Shown piece by piece: positions 9,430-18,947 of a stretch of 64,000 nt of DNA. Source of the stretch: Terriglobia bacterium (lineage in GTDB: Bacteria; Acidobacteriota; Terriglobia; Terriglobales; Acidobacteriaceae); assembly GCA_032252755.1 (NCBI GenBank), contig JAVUPY010000062.1:1-64000 (forward strand), in the 5' to 3' direction. Position numbers and translations under genes: made by a program. Each line of letters starts with the position of its first letter. The stretch's first letter is position 1. The notes under the pieces are model-generated. The model had not been told where the DNA came from, did no database searches, and saw nothing but the letters and a program-made list of their open reading frames with translations.

Positions 9430-10971
9430 ATGGCTGAAGCCATCCAGACCCCCACCCGTGTGTTGAACCCCACCTTGGCTCAGAAGATCATGTCTGCTGA
9501 TGAAGCCGCGGCGCTCATTCGCTCCGGCGACCAGATCGGTATGAGTGGCTTTACTGGCTCAGGCTATCCAAAAGAAGTCCCGGTCGCTCTGGCACGCCGT
9601 ATGGCCGATGCCAATTTCCGAGGCCAGAAATTCCAAGTCAGCGTCTTCACCGGAGCCTCCACGGGGCCTGAACTCGATGGAGCACTTGCGATGGCCGGTG
9701 GCGTGCATCTCCGCCTCCCGTACCAGTCAGATCCGGAAACCCGCAAGCGCATCAACGCCGGCGAGATGGAGTATATGGATATCCATCTCAGCCACGTTGC
9801 GCAATTCGTTGATTACGGATTCCTTGGCAAACTCGACGTCGCATTGATCGAAGTCGCCGCAATCCTGGAAACAGGCCTGCTCCTGCCGAGTTCGTCGATC
9901 GGCAACAACAAGACATGGATCCAGCAGGCCGAGCGTGTCATCCTCGAAGTCAATTCGTGGCAACCCGAGGCTCTGGAGGGCATGCACGACATCTACTACG
10001 GTCTGCAACTGCCGCCGAATCGTGGACCCATTCCACTCGTGCACCCCGGACAGCGCATCGGCTCTCCATACCTGGAGGTTTCGCCCGACAAGATCGTCGG
10101 CGTTGTGCTCACCAATTCTCCCGACCGCAACAGCCCGTTTAAAGCTCCCGATGAGGCGTCGAAGAAGATTGCCGGACACATCCTCGAATTCCTCAGCTGG
10201 GAAGTGAAGAAAGGTCGCATGCCGGAGAATCTTCTTCCGCTGCAATCCGGCGTCGGCAACATCGCCAATGCCGTCCTCTTCGGTCTCGAGGAAGGTCCGT
10301 TTGAAAACCTGACCTCATACACGGAAGTCATTCAGGATGGAATGATTCGCCTCCTGAAGTCCGGCAAACTCACCTCCGCTTCGGCGACCGCGTTCTCACT
10401 CAGCCCCGAGATGCTGTTGGAAGTGAATGCCAATATGGCCGATTACCGCGATCGCATCGTGTTGCGCCCGCAGGAGATCTCCAATCATCCCGAGATCATT
10501 CGCCGCCTCGGCGTGATCGCCATGAATGCCATGATCGAAGCCGACATTTACGGCAATGTTAACTCGACCCATGTGATGGGATCGCGCATCCAGAACGGCA
10601 TTGGCGGCTCGGGCGACTTTGCTCGCAACGGGTACCTCTCGATCTTCATGGCTCCGTCGATGGCGCAGAAGGGAAGTATCTCCACCATCGTTCCGATGGT
10701 CTCTCACGTAGACCACACTGAGCACGACGTGCAAGTTATCGTAACCGAGCAAGGCCTGGCCGATCTCCGAGGGCTCTCCCCACGCCAGCGCGCTCACCTG
10801 ATTATCGAAAAGTGCGCCCATCCGGACTATAAGTTTTTGCTCGTCGATTACCTGAATCGTGCAGAGCGCCTGTCCTACGGAAAGCACACGCCGCATCTGT
10901 TGACGGAATCGCTGGGATGGCACAACCGCTATCTCCGCAATGGCAACATGCGACCGCGGGAAGAGAACTGA
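9430..10971 (+). CDS. acetyl-CoA hydrolase/transferase family protein (succinyl-CoA:acetate CoA-transferase type)
   Basis: A 513-residue class I CoA-transferase of the AarC/SCACT/Cat1 group that shuttles CoA between succinate, acetate or related acids. The N-terminal IRSGDQIGMSGFTGSGYPKEVP is a family hallmark. The segment near residue 283-300 (LFGLEEGPFENLTSYTEV) holds the position of the catalytic glutamate. The C-terminal GNGVGGSGDF-like segment (IQNGIGGSGDFARNG) and TEQGLADLRGLSPRQRA complete the fold. In a TCA-cycle context it would substitute for succinyl-CoA synthetase or assimilate acetate. Monocistronic; the exact acceptor is not readable from sequence. Confidence 0.88.
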   Translation: MAEAIQTPTRVLNPTLAQKIMSADEAAALIRSGDQIGMSGFTGSGYPKEVPVALARRMADANFRGQKFQVSVFTGASTGPELDGALAMAGGVHLRLPYQSDPETRKRINAGEMEYMDIHLSHVAQFVDYGFLGKLDVALIEVAAILETGLLLPSSSIGNNKTWIQQAERVILEVNSWQPEALEGMHDIYYGLQLPPNRGPIPLVHPGQRIGSPYLEVSPDKIVGVVLTNSPDRNSPFKAPDEASKKIAGHILEFLSWEVKKGRMPENLLPLQSGVGNIANAVLFGLEEGPFENLTSYTEVIQDGMIRLLKSGKLTSASATAFSLSPEMLLEVNANMADYRDRIVLRPQEISNHPEIIRRLGVIAMNAMIEADIYGNVNSTHVMGSRIQNGIGGSGDFARNGYLSIFMAPSMAQKGSISTIVPMVSHVDHTEHDVQVIVTEQGLADLRGLSPRQRAHLIIEKCAHPDYKFLLVDYLNRAERLSYGKHTPHLLTESLGWHNRYLRNGNMRPREEN

Positions 10972-11098
10972 TATAGCTAACTTCGAAGTCGCACACCGAT
11001 ATTTTTCATTGGAGCATCCGCGGTCGCCAGCTATCGCCCTTCCATTAGGGCAGCTGCTGCGGTGCGCCCGGCATTACTATGTACTTAGGAGCGTTCGG

Positions 11099-12184
11099 AT
11101 GAAGCATTCCGTTCGATTTTGCGCCGTTTTTGTCTTCCTGCTTTTCGCGCTTACCGCGCTTGCGCAGCAGCCGGCGGTTCCAAAACCAACAGAAGGTGAA
11201 TTCACACTTCATAACTTTCACTTCCAGTCCGGAGAAACCCTTCCCAACTTGCGAATTCACTATTACGCTCTCGGGAAGCCGGTCAAGGATTCTGAAGGCA
11301 AGACCAAGAACGCTGTTCTGATCCTCCACGGTACTACCGGCTCCGGCCGCCAGTTTCTGAATACGATCTTCGCAGGCGTGCTCTTCGGCCCCGGACAGCT
11401 TCTCGACGTAAGTCGCTACTACGTCATCCTCGTCGACAACATCGGGCACGGAAAATCAAGCAAGCCGAGCGATGGCATGCATGCGCATTTCCCGCGCTAC
11501 GATTACGACGACATGGTAAAAGCTCAGCACGACCTGCTTGTCGACGGCCTTGGTGTCAACCATCTCCGGCTCGTTATGGGCACCTCCATGGGTTGCATGC
11601 ACTCTTTTGTCTGGGGTGAGACGTATCCGGAATTCATGGATGCGCTCATGCCGTTAGCCTGTCTTCCCGTGCAGATTGCCGGGCGAAACAGGATATGGCG
11701 ACAAATGACCATCGACGGCATCCGCTCCGATCCCGAATGGAAAGACGGCGACTACACCACTGAGCCTCGCGCAGGACTGCAGCTTGCCGCCGATTTCCTG
11801 CTCATCGCCGGAAGCGCTCCCCGCGTCATGCAAAAGAACCTGCCGACTCGCGATCAAGCCGACCAGTACCTCGAAAAGTTCTACCAACGAGTTATCCCCA
11901 CGCTCGACGCCAATGACTTTCTCTATGCCGTCGACTCTTCCCGCAACTACGATCCCTCTCCAGACCTCGACAAGATCGTTGCGCCGCTAATGTGGATCAA
12001 CTCGGCCGATGACTTCATCAACCCGCCCGAACTGGGAATCGCCGAGCAGGAGGTGAAGAAGATCAAGAAAGGAAAATTTGTCCTCCTGCCCATCTCTGAT
12101 AAAACCCACGGCCACGGTACACACACCGACGCCGCTGTCTGGCAGGAATATCTGAAAGAGTTGTTGGCCGAAACCGAGCGATGA
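11099..12184 (+). CDS. exported alpha/beta-hydrolase of the homoserine O-acetyltransferase-like group
   Basis: A 361-residue protein with an N-terminal signal peptide (MKHSVRFCAVFVFLLFALTALAQQ). The rest is an alpha/beta hydrolase: HGTTGSGRQF oxyanion region, nucleophile elbow GTSMGC (Ser near 162), then acid near WINSADDFINPPE (about 300) and base near THGHGTHTD (about 335). The fold resembles MetX but the exported location argues against methionine synthesis, and the elbow has Cys instead of the second Gly of GxSMGG. ATG 11099 follows AGGAGC. Probably an exported esterase/acyltransferase of unknown substrate. Confidence 0.8.
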   Translation: MKHSVRFCAVFVFLLFALTALAQQPAVPKPTEGEFTLHNFHFQSGETLPNLRIHYYALGKPVKDSEGKTKNAVLILHGTTGSGRQFLNTIFAGVLFGPGQLLDVSRYYVILVDNIGHGKSSKPSDGMHAHFPRYDYDDMVKAQHDLLVDGLGVNHLRLVMGTSMGCMHSFVWGETYPEFMDALMPLACLPVQIAGRNRIWRQMTIDGIRSDPEWKDGDYTTEPRAGLQLAADFLLIAGSAPRVMQKNLPTRDQADQYLEKFYQRVIPTLDANDFLYAVDSSRNYDPSPDLDKIVAPLMWINSADDFINPPELGIAEQEVKKIKKGKFVLLPISDKTHGHGTHTDAAVWQEYLKELLAETER

Positions 12185-12199
12185 TCCGCCAGTGGTGCG

Positions 12200-14014
12200 C
12201 TATTTCGGCGCCGTTGTCGGCAGAACGATCGTCCGGGACAATCGCTCTTTCGCGCGAATGATATGTGGCGTGACTACGATCAACAGTTCGGTATTTTCTG
12301 AAGAAGTACTTTCAGTACTGAAGAGTTTTCCCAGCCCAGGGATGCGCGACAGCAGCGGCAGTCCGGTCAGGTTTTTTTGTTCTGAACTCGTAAGCAGCCC
12401 GGCGACCACAATCGGTTCCCCATCCCGGGCCGAAATGAATCCCTTGTACTCACGGTTATTGATGATCGGGATTCCATTTACGCTTGTCGATCCCAGCGAC
12501 CGTATTTCGAGATTGAAATCCAGGGCGACATCGTTCTGGCGGACCTGCGGCTTCGTCTTTAGCAGAATTCCCAGGTCTTCGTAGGTGAACGATGGAACCG
12601 GGGGAATATATGTCTCGTTCTGCAGCACTTTGTTAATCGCCGAACTGCTATAGATTGGCGCGTAGCTCGCATTGACGATGGGATACCGTGTCCCAATCCT
12701 GAAGTCTGCGGTGTCGTCGTGCGCTGCGTGCAAGGTCACGTGTTGCAGCAGGCGAAGTTGGCTGGTGTTCAGATTCAAGTGAAATGTCGTGCCCGGCAGC
12801 GTAAGGGCGCTCAGCGTAGTGCCGCCGCCAAAAAGTAGAAACGGCTGCGAGAAAATTGAATTCTGGCCGCTGAGCCCCTGTGCGATAAGCGCCGCTATTG
12901 CGGTACTTGTCGCCTGGTTGATCTGCCCTGACGAGATCAACTGGTTGATGATGTCCTGCACGCTCTGGTTCCCGAGCAGTTTCTGCGCTTCTGTCGGAAC
13001 GTTGAATGCCGTGAAGTCATTCGGGAAATCGGTCCCGATCTGCTGGGCCGCTGTGCGCGAAACTTGGTACGCCTTCACATCGAGGAGAACCTGCGGCCGC
13101 CCGGTTGAAAGCTCGTCCAGGAATTTCGTCGCGGCATCCATCACCGGCTGCGGCGCGCGTACCACGATGCTGTTACTCGCCGGTTGTAGCGTCAGGTATC
13201 GAATGTCGAAGAGCACCCGCAGCGTTTGCGCAACTTCGTTCAGCTCCTGCGTCGTGCTCACGTTCGGAATGTAGAAAGTGCGCAGCGACATTCGCTGGAA
13301 ATCGCGCCGGTTCTGCGGGTCGTCGTTGATGAACATTACCTGCTTTGGCGACAGCGCAATCCAGAACACCTTGCACATCTTCGCCATCAGCGAGGCCGCC
13401 GTCGGCCAGTCAACATCCCCGACCTCAAAGCGGACGTTCGCGTTTTTGACGGACTGATCGATGATCGGCGTCAGGCCATACGCCTGCGCAACCTGTTCGA
13501 GAATCTGCCGCGAGCTTCCGCGAAACTTAAATGTATGTACCCCAGGATTGGGCTGTAGATGGATTTCGTGCGACCCCGAAAACGAATCGATCTTATCGGA
13601 ATGTTCCACCTGCGGCAGGTCGGGAAGGGAATCGCGCAGCCGTTGCCTTGCGAACTCGTTGCTCGGGTCAAGGTCGAGCGCCGACCGAAACGCGCCCATA
13701 GCCTGGATCTGATTCTTCGCAAGCAGCGCCGCATTGCCTCGCTGGATGTCGTCATAAACAACAATCTGCCGCAGCACCTCGCGCGCGGTCAGGTAATCAA
13801 TGTTGCGCGGATCCAATTCAGCCGCCCGCTTGAAATGCCGGAATGCTTCATCGTTGTGCCCATCCTTTTTGTTGTTGACGCCTTCCTTGAACTCCCTGGC
13901 TGCCAGTTTCCTGTCATGCGCAGACGCAGCCGTCGGCACTGTCGCCACTGGTTGTGACGATTGCGCCCACACGGTCACTGCAAACAAGAGAACTGCCAGG
14001 AGGCTTTTCCGCAT
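12200..14014 (-). CDS. TPR-containing secretin (GspD/PilQ-like outer-membrane channel protein)
   Basis: 604 residues with a signal peptide (MRKSLLAVLLFAVTVWAQ). Two TPR-like repeats (about 36-130) are followed by a secretin N-terminal (STN) domain (about 155-200: FKFRGSSRQILEQVAQAYG), further N-domains, and the C-terminal secretin domain with the hallmark GLPLLSRIPGLGKLFST near the end and TELLIVVTPHIIR. Secretins form multimeric gated pores for type II secretion or type IV pili. No pilus or secretion genes flank it, so its machine is encoded elsewhere. It ends only 15 bases from the convergent hydrolase gene. Confidence 0.9.
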   Translation of the reverse strand: MRKSLLAVLLFAVTVWAQSSQPVATVPTAASAHDRKLAAREFKEGVNNKKDGHNDEAFRHFKRAAELDPRNIDYLTAREVLRQIVVYDDIQRGNAALLAKNQIQAMGAFRSALDLDPSNEFARQRLRDSLPDLPQVEHSDKIDSFSGSHEIHLQPNPGVHTFKFRGSSRQILEQVAQAYGLTPIIDQSVKNANVRFEVGDVDWPTAASLMAKMCKVFWIALSPKQVMFINDDPQNRRDFQRMSLRTFYIPNVSTTQELNEVAQTLRVLFDIRYLTLQPASNSIVVRAPQPVMDAATKFLDELSTGRPQVLLDVKAYQVSRTAAQQIGTDFPNDFTAFNVPTEAQKLLGNQSVQDIINQLISSGQINQATSTAIAALIAQGLSGQNSIFSQPFLLFGGGTTLSALTLPGTTFHLNLNTSQLRLLQHVTLHAAHDDTADFRIGTRYPIVNASYAPIYSSSAINKVLQNETYIPPVPSFTYEDLGILLKTKPQVRQNDVALDFNLEIRSLGSTSVNGIPIINNREYKGFISARDGEPIVVAGLLTSSEQKNLTGLPLLSRIPGLGKLFSTESTSSENTELLIVVTPHIIRAKERLSRTIVLPTTAPK

Positions 14015-14064
14015 TGGTGGAAAGATTCTACAGCGAAGAGCAGGTGGAAAGTAGGATTCCGAAC

Positions 14065-14811
14065 TCAGGCAGTGAACAGGTCCGCGCAGCAGAGAACGCT
14101 GAATTCAGGCTCCAGTTTCGACAGTTGCTCCAGAGAGTAGATTCCCGTTGCTACGGCGATAATCGGGCAGCCATTGGCCTTGGCCGCCGAAACATCGGTC
14201 GGGGTATCGCCGACAAAGCATACCGTCGCGGCCGCTCCCAATCGACGTCGCGCCTCGGCAACTGCATTGGCGAAGATTTCAGCCCGCTGCTCGTACCAAG
14301 GTTTATCGGCCACCGCCGGCAAGGGAGAACGGTCGCTAAACGATCCAAAGTTAAAGTATTGCTTTAATTCCCCCGCGGCCAGCTTCGGCCATCCAATTTC
14401 GGCCAGGTTTCCCGTCGCCACGCCCAGCAGTTTCTCCCGCCGCCGCAATGTCTCCAGTACCCGCGGAATCGCTGGGCAGACCTCAATGCGGAAGTCCATC
14501 GTATTGGCATGTGCACTGCGACGCATCACCGTCAGGGCCTCGGGCACTCGCCGCTCGAATGTTTCTTCGTCAATCCCGCCGAGTTGCACCGTTGCCCTGA
14601 GAATTCCGATGTCGGTATTTCCATGCACCGGAACTTCACTGACGTCCCGTTTGCATCCGTAGACCTCCAATAAGGCCGCCTGGAAAGCGCGATAGTGCAC
14701 CAGGTCGCGACTGTTCAGCAGGGTCCCATCGATGTCGAAAACGTACGCGTCATAGGCAAGCCATGGCGCCTCGCGAACCGTCTGCCGCGAATTAATTTTG
14801 CTGGTACTCAT
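14065..14811 (-). CDS. HAD-superfamily hydrolase (phosphoglycolate-phosphatase-like)
   Basis: A 248-residue haloacid dehalogenase-type phosphatase. Motif I is DIDGTLLNS (Asp26, Asp28), motif II region GVATGN (about 137), and motif III/IV VGDTPTDVSAAKANG near residue 205. The cap domain lies between. It lies upstream of the secretin gene on the same strand with a 50-base gap. The substrate is unknown; the Gph-like label reflects general resemblance only. Confidence 0.85.
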   Translation of the reverse strand: MSTSKINSRQTVREAPWLAYDAYVFDIDGTLLNSRDLVHYRAFQAALLEVYGCKRDVSEVPVHGNTDIGILRATVQLGGIDEETFERRVPEALTVMRRSAHANTMDFRIEVCPAIPRVLETLRRREKLLGVATGNLAEIGWPKLAAGELKQYFNFGSFSDRSPLPAVADKPWYEQRAEIFANAVAEARRRLGAAATVCFVGDTPTDVSAAKANGCPIIAVATGIYSLEQLSKLEPEFSVLCCADLFTA

Positions 14812-14845
14812 TGTCTAAGTGAGATGCGCCCGAAGTGCGTCAGAG

Positions 14846-15649
14846 TCAGGCCGTGTCGGTAACCATGATTCGCTGGATCGATCGCGCACGTCCCGTCTTG
14901 TCGTCCGCGTCAATCAGCGCCGCGCAAAACCGCACGTCTCCCGAGGCCGCCTCGAACCGCACCGGAAGGTTCGTCAGGAATCGATTGATGATCAATTCCT
15001 TCTGTACGCCAATCACGCTGTCATAAGGGCCGGTCATTCCAACGTCCGTCTGATATGCCGTTCCCTTTGGTAAGACGCGCTCATCGGCCGTCGGCACGTG
15101 CGTATGCGTCCCCACCACCGCCGTAACGCGCCCGTCCAAGTAGAACCCCATCGCGACTTTTTCCGAGGTCGCCTCGGCGTGGATGTCTACCAGGATGACC
15201 TTCGCCGTGACCTGTTGCAGCAGTTCATCCGCCACATGAAACGGGTCGTCAATCGCCGTCATAAATACCCGGCCCTGGAGGTTCAGCACGGCGTAAGGCA
15301 CGCCGGCCTTGGTCGTTCCCTGGTAAAGTCCTACCCCGGGTGTTCCCGACGGATAGTTCGCCGGGCGCAAAACCCTCTTCGCCGGACTGTAAGGTTCATT
15401 CGATGCCGAGTTGAAGTACTCGATGATCTCGCGCTTGTCCCAGATGTGATTGCCGGTCGTCAGCACGCTGATGCCAAGTTCGAAAAATTCTTCGGCGATC
15501 TGCGGTGTGAGCCCGAATCCGCCGGCCGAATTCTCGGCGTTGGCAATAACCAGATCGATCTTGTGCTCGTCGACAAGATGCTGCACCCGGTGACGGACAA
15601 TGGTCCGACCGGGACGTCCAAAAATGTCTCCAATGAAGAGCAGGCGCAA
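14846..15649 (-). CDS. YmdB-family metallophosphoesterase
   Basis: A 267-residue dinuclear-metal phosphoesterase of the YmdB/TIGR00282 type, known in Bacillus as a 2',3'-cyclic-nucleotide phosphodiesterase. Metal-binding motifs are GDIFGRPG (Asp8), NAENSAGGFG, TTGNHIWDK, VDIHAEATSEK and GTHTHVPTADE, all intact. The start is TTG 15649, with GGAG eight bases upstream; no in-frame ATG gives the conserved MRLLFIGD start. It lies upstream of the HAD gene on the same strand with a 34-base gap, so the two may be co-transcribed. Confidence 0.92.
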   Translation of the reverse strand: MRLLFIGDIFGRPGRTIVRHRVQHLVDEHKIDLVIANAENSAGGFGLTPQIAEEFFELGISVLTTGNHIWDKREIIEYFNSASNEPYSPAKRVLRPANYPSGTPGVGLYQGTTKAGVPYAVLNLQGRVFMTAIDDPFHVADELLQQVTAKVILVDIHAEATSEKVAMGFYLDGRVTAVVGTHTHVPTADERVLPKGTAYQTDVGMTGPYDSVIGVQKELIINRFLTNLPVRFEAASGDVRFCAALIDADDKTGRARSIQRIMVTDTA

Positions 15650-15716
15650 CGAGTGGCTCCGCGTTTCTGAAGCTGTTTATGGTATCACGACAAGGAATCG
15701 AAGACCGTGAACTCGC

Positions 15717-16178
15717 TCACGACTTTCCCGCAGCTCGCGTAAAGAGCGCTCCGGGTTCCGCCGGTACCGCAAATCGAAAACCGGCCAACAGGGAAGCAAA
15801 CATAGGCAACCACCGCAAGACAAATTCCGCAAATGGGGAGAGGTGGCCGACTCGAATAAACGACTCGATTCCCAGCACCACAAAAACGACAAAGATCATC
15901 ACGACCAGTCCCCGAGCCAGGTTCTTCAGCTCAAGGTGCCGGGTCGCCGCCAGGTAAAGAGCCAGCCCAACCCACAACACGAGCGTCAGCACCGCCAGGT
16001 AAGCCGCGGTCCTGAACAGCAGCGCCAGTGCCCAGTTGAGATGCTCACCGCGATTCACCAACGTCTCCAGTTGTGTGCTCGCTGTAACGTAGTTCCAGCC
16101 TGCCGAAAGCACGGCCGCCCAAACCGCCGCAAAGATGGCGCGGCCCTTATTCGAACTCAGCGTCATTCTAAGGCTCAC
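15717..16178 (-). CDS. hypothetical membrane protein, four predicted helices
   Basis: About 153 residues from GTG 16178 (GGGAG six bases upstream); ATG 16166 is an alternative. Hydrophobic segments are visible at AIFAAVWAAVLSAGWNYV, LLFRTAAYLAVLTLVLWVGLALYL, LVVMIFVVFVVLGIESF and FVLRWLPMFASLLAGFRF. No catalytic motif recognised. It starts 11 bases after the stop of the peptide-binding lipoprotein gene, so it is the distal gene of the nagZ-anmK-SBP run. Function unknown. Confidence 0.65.
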   Translation of the reverse strand: MSLRMTLSSNKGRAIFAAVWAAVLSAGWNYVTASTQLETLVNRGEHLNWALALLFRTAAYLAVLTLVLWVGLALYLAATRHLELKNLARGLVVMIFVVFVVLGIESFIRVGHLSPFAEFVLRWLPMFASLLAGFRFAVPAEPGALFTRAAGKS

Positions 16179-16188
16179 AGGCTCTCCC

Positions 16189-17808
16189 TTAGTGCCCGTC
16201 GTCCAACTCGGCCGTCGCCAGGAAGTCGTAATCACCCGGCAACCCCAGCTTCACGTTCTTAAGCCGCTTTGAATGGACAAGGATGTTGTCGAAGTACCAG
16301 AGATTGATATACGGCAAATCGTGCGCAAGGATCCGCTGAATCTCAAAATAGTCTTTGCGCCGCGCTTCCTCGTCCACCGTACCGCGTCCGTCGGCGATCA
16401 ACTTATCCACCTCGGGATTCGAATAGTAACTCCGGTTCGCTCGCTTTGGCGCAAAGCTCGCGCTATCGAAGACGTTTTCGAAAATATCCGGATCTTGATT
16501 CCCGCCGATCCACCGCATCGAGTACAACTGGAACGACCCCTTCACCACGTCCGCATAGAAGGTCGCGAATTCATAACTCCGAATATCGAGCGCGATCCCA
16601 ACATTCCGCAACTGCTGCTGCAGCACCGCCGCGAACAGCCGCGTCGACTCCTCTGTCGACGTCTTCATCGTCAAATGGAAACGAATGCCATCCGGCCCAG
16701 GTTTATAACCGGCCTCATCGAGCAACTGCCGAGCCCTGGCCGGATCGTGCGGGTAATGCTCAACGTCTCCGTTATAGGCCCAACTCTGGGGCGGAAGAAT
16801 GCTGTCTGCCGGACGAACCTGGTCGCGCCATAGATACTTGATGAGCGGTTCGCGATTAAGCGCATATGCAATCGCCTGCCGCACTAGCAGATGCTTCAGG
16901 ATCGGATCGCGAAGATTCATCGTGAGATACGCATATATGGTTCCCGGCGCACGCTCCGTCACCAGGTCCGGGTCGTGCTCCAGAGTCACGACAGTATCGG
17001 GCGTGAGCGCGTTGATCTCCGCATCGGCGCTGCCCTTGCGAAGTTCCAGTGCCCGCGTCGTAGGATCCGGCACCACCACGAACCGCACCCGCGGAATCTT
17101 CGCCGGTGTGCCCCAGTAATTTGGATTGCGCTCGACGATGACGTCCTTATCCTGCGCCATGCTCACCAGCCGAAATGGGCCGCTGCCGATAGGGTGCCGG
17201 CTGAAATCCGCCCCGGCCCCATTTGGCACGATTCCGAACGCGCCATCGGAAAGATTCCAAAGCAACGTCGCGTACGGCTGTTTCAGCTTGATGATAAGCG
17301 TGTACGGGTCCGGAGCCTCGACATGATCGATGAACTGATATGTCGCCGCCTTCGCTGTCCTGATCTTCCCGCGCATGATCGAATCCAGCGTCCACTTCAC
17401 GTCTGCCGAGGTCAGCGGCCGCCCGTCAGAAAATCCAACGTCGTGCCGCAGGTGAAAGATGTACGTCAGCGGATCGGGAATCTCCCAGCGCTCGGCCACC
17501 CACGGTTGCAAATTCAAATGCTCATCACGCCGCACCAGCGAGTCGAACATCAACTTGTCGATACGTTCCGACTGCGCATCCGTTCCAACCCGCGGATCGA
17601 GATTCGTCGGACTGCTCTCGATGATCATGACGGCGGTGTTGACAGGAGGCTTGCTCGAGCAGGATGTAAGAAGAAAAATGAGACCTAAAACAAAGACCGC
17701 GAGCAGGCGGCAAATTACGCAAAAGGCTTTGTCATCCTGGCCCTGAGTGAAGCGAATGGGAAGGTTCCCTTCGGACACGACGACCGTCTTCTCCCATCCT
17801 TCACACAT
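16189..17808 (-). CDS. ABC-type peptide/oligopeptide substrate-binding lipoprotein (family 5)
   Basis: A family 5 (DppA/OppA-like) periplasmic binding protein. A lipobox LTSC follows a hydrophobic segment (LLAVFVLGLIFL), so the mature protein is a lipoprotein. Characteristic segments: NLDPRVGTDAQSERIDKLMFDSLVR, HLRHDVGFSDGRPLTSADVKWTL, and the C-terminal DLPYINLWYFDN. No permease or ATPase gene lies nearby. The ATG at 17808 overlaps the anmK stop, suggesting coupling, but it places about 30 extra residues before the signal peptide, and part of that extension is encoded by a repeat-like sequence, so the start is uncertain. Context after nagZ-anmK suggests murein-peptide uptake (inference). Confidence 0.82.
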   Translation of the reverse strand: MCEGWEKTVVVSEGNLPIRFTQGQDDKAFCVICRLLAVFVLGLIFLLTSCSSKPPVNTAVMIIESSPTNLDPRVGTDAQSERIDKLMFDSLVRRDEHLNLQPWVAERWEIPDPLTYIFHLRHDVGFSDGRPLTSADVKWTLDSIMRGKIRTAKAATYQFIDHVEAPDPYTLIIKLKQPYATLLWNLSDGAFGIVPNGAGADFSRHPIGSGPFRLVSMAQDKDVIVERNPNYWGTPAKIPRVRFVVVPDPTTRALELRKGSADAEINALTPDTVVTLEHDPDLVTERAPGTIYAYLTMNLRDPILKHLLVRQAIAYALNREPLIKYLWRDQVRPADSILPPQSWAYNGDVEHYPHDPARARQLLDEAGYKPGPDGIRFHLTMKTSTEESTRLFAAVLQQQLRNVGIALDIRSYEFATFYADVVKGSFQLYSMRWIGGNQDPDIFENVFDSASFAPKRANRSYYSNPEVDKLIADGRGTVDEEARRKDYFEIQRILAHDLPYINLWYFDNILVHSKRLKNVKLGLPGDYDFLATAELDDGH

Positions 17809-18940
17809 ACGAAACCTTGCCCAGGATCATCGCCCGCCGTGCTCCTGTCGCCGACGGAATATTCGAGGGCTGCCTTCGCCACGTCTGGTACCCCAGCAAC
17901 GCAAATGCCACCGCCTCTTTCGCGTCCACCGGGAGCCCGACATTCGCACTGGTCTGAATCTTCAGCTTCATCGGAGCCAGTTGCTCTTCGACCATCCGCA
18001 TCAACGTCGGGTTCTTTGCGCCACCGCCCGAGACAATGAAGTCGCGATACCTGTTCCGCTTCATCACCATCTCGACCGAGGTTGCGATCGTCCGCGCCGT
18101 GAGCGCCGTCGCAGTCGCCAGGACGTCGTTCTTTCCCGCCCGCCCGCAGCGCCGTTGAAACCAGGTCACGAAATCTTCCCCAAACTGCTCTCGCCCCGCC
18201 GTCCGCGGAGGCTTCTGCCAGAAGAACGGTGACGCCAGCACCTGGTGAATCACTCGCTCGATTGGTTCGCCCTTCATAGCCGCCTTGCCATCCACGTCGT
18301 AGCGCTTGTTTAGAAGCCGAGTCGCCAGTGCATCGATGACCATGTTTCCTGGCCCCGTGTCGAACGCGACAACCTGCTCTGGTTTCGCTCGTGCGGGAAT
18401 CGCCGTGAGATTCCCGATCCCGCCAATGTTCTGCACGATCCGTCCGCGCCGCCGATGCCGAAACAGCACATAGTCGAGGAAGGGAACCAGCGGTGCCCCT
18501 TTTCCTCCCGCAGCCATGTCCGCCGGACGGAAATCCGAAACCACCGGAACACCCACCCGCGCGGCGATGAGCGACCCGTCTCCCGTTTGCCACGTCACCG
18601 CAAGCTTTCGTCCGAGAAAATTCTGCGCATCGCCCTGGTGATATAGCGTCTGCCCGTGACAGCCGACGAGTTCGCATTTAAGTCGGGCAGAGCGCTGCGC
18701 GGAAAGAATTGCTTCAGAATAGAGTTCCGCGAGAAGAAAATTCAGCCGTGCGAGGTCAGCCACCTTGGCCGACTTCGCGTCCATCGCCGCCAGCACCGCT
18801 CGCCGCACCGGAGAGGGATACGGAAATGCCTTGTGTGAGAGCAGTTCGAATCTCGTCCGGAAGCCGCGACCCATCACCCGCACTAGGGCAACGTCGATTC
18901 CGTCCGCCGAAGTTCCGCTCATCACGCCGGCAACGATCAT
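17801..18940 (-). CDS. anmK: anhydro-N-acetylmuramic acid kinase
   Basis: Phosphorylates and hydrolyses 1,6-anhydroMurNAc released in peptidoglycan recycling to give MurNAc-6-phosphate. The N-terminal GVMSGTSADGIDVAL signature (residues 5-19), GCHGQT, AFDTGPGNMVIDAL and VSGGGAKNPTLM are all present. Length of 379 residues is typical. It begins 7 bases after the nagZ stop and overlaps the next gene at its 3' end, so the three are probably one operon. Confidence 0.95.
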   Translation of the reverse strand: MIVAGVMSGTSADGIDVALVRVMGRGFRTRFELLSHKAFPYPSPVRRAVLAAMDAKSAKVADLARLNFLLAELYSEAILSAQRSARLKCELVGCHGQTLYHQGDAQNFLGRKLAVTWQTGDGSLIAARVGVPVVSDFRPADMAAGGKGAPLVPFLDYVLFRHRRRGRIVQNIGGIGNLTAIPARAKPEQVVAFDTGPGNMVIDALATRLLNKRYDVDGKAAMKGEPIERVIHQVLASPFFWQKPPRTAGREQFGEDFVTWFQRRCGRAGKNDVLATATALTARTIATSVEMVMKRNRYRDFIVSGGGAKNPTLMRMVEEQLAPMKLKIQTSANVGLPVDAKEAVAFALLGYQTWRRQPSNIPSATGARRAMILGKVSYV

Positions 18941-18947
18941 CGCGCGC

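Noticed and set aside
17715-18677. A 320-codon minus-strand open frame
   Set aside because: Same strand but out of frame with anmK, which has full family conservation; Gly/Arg-rich shadow.
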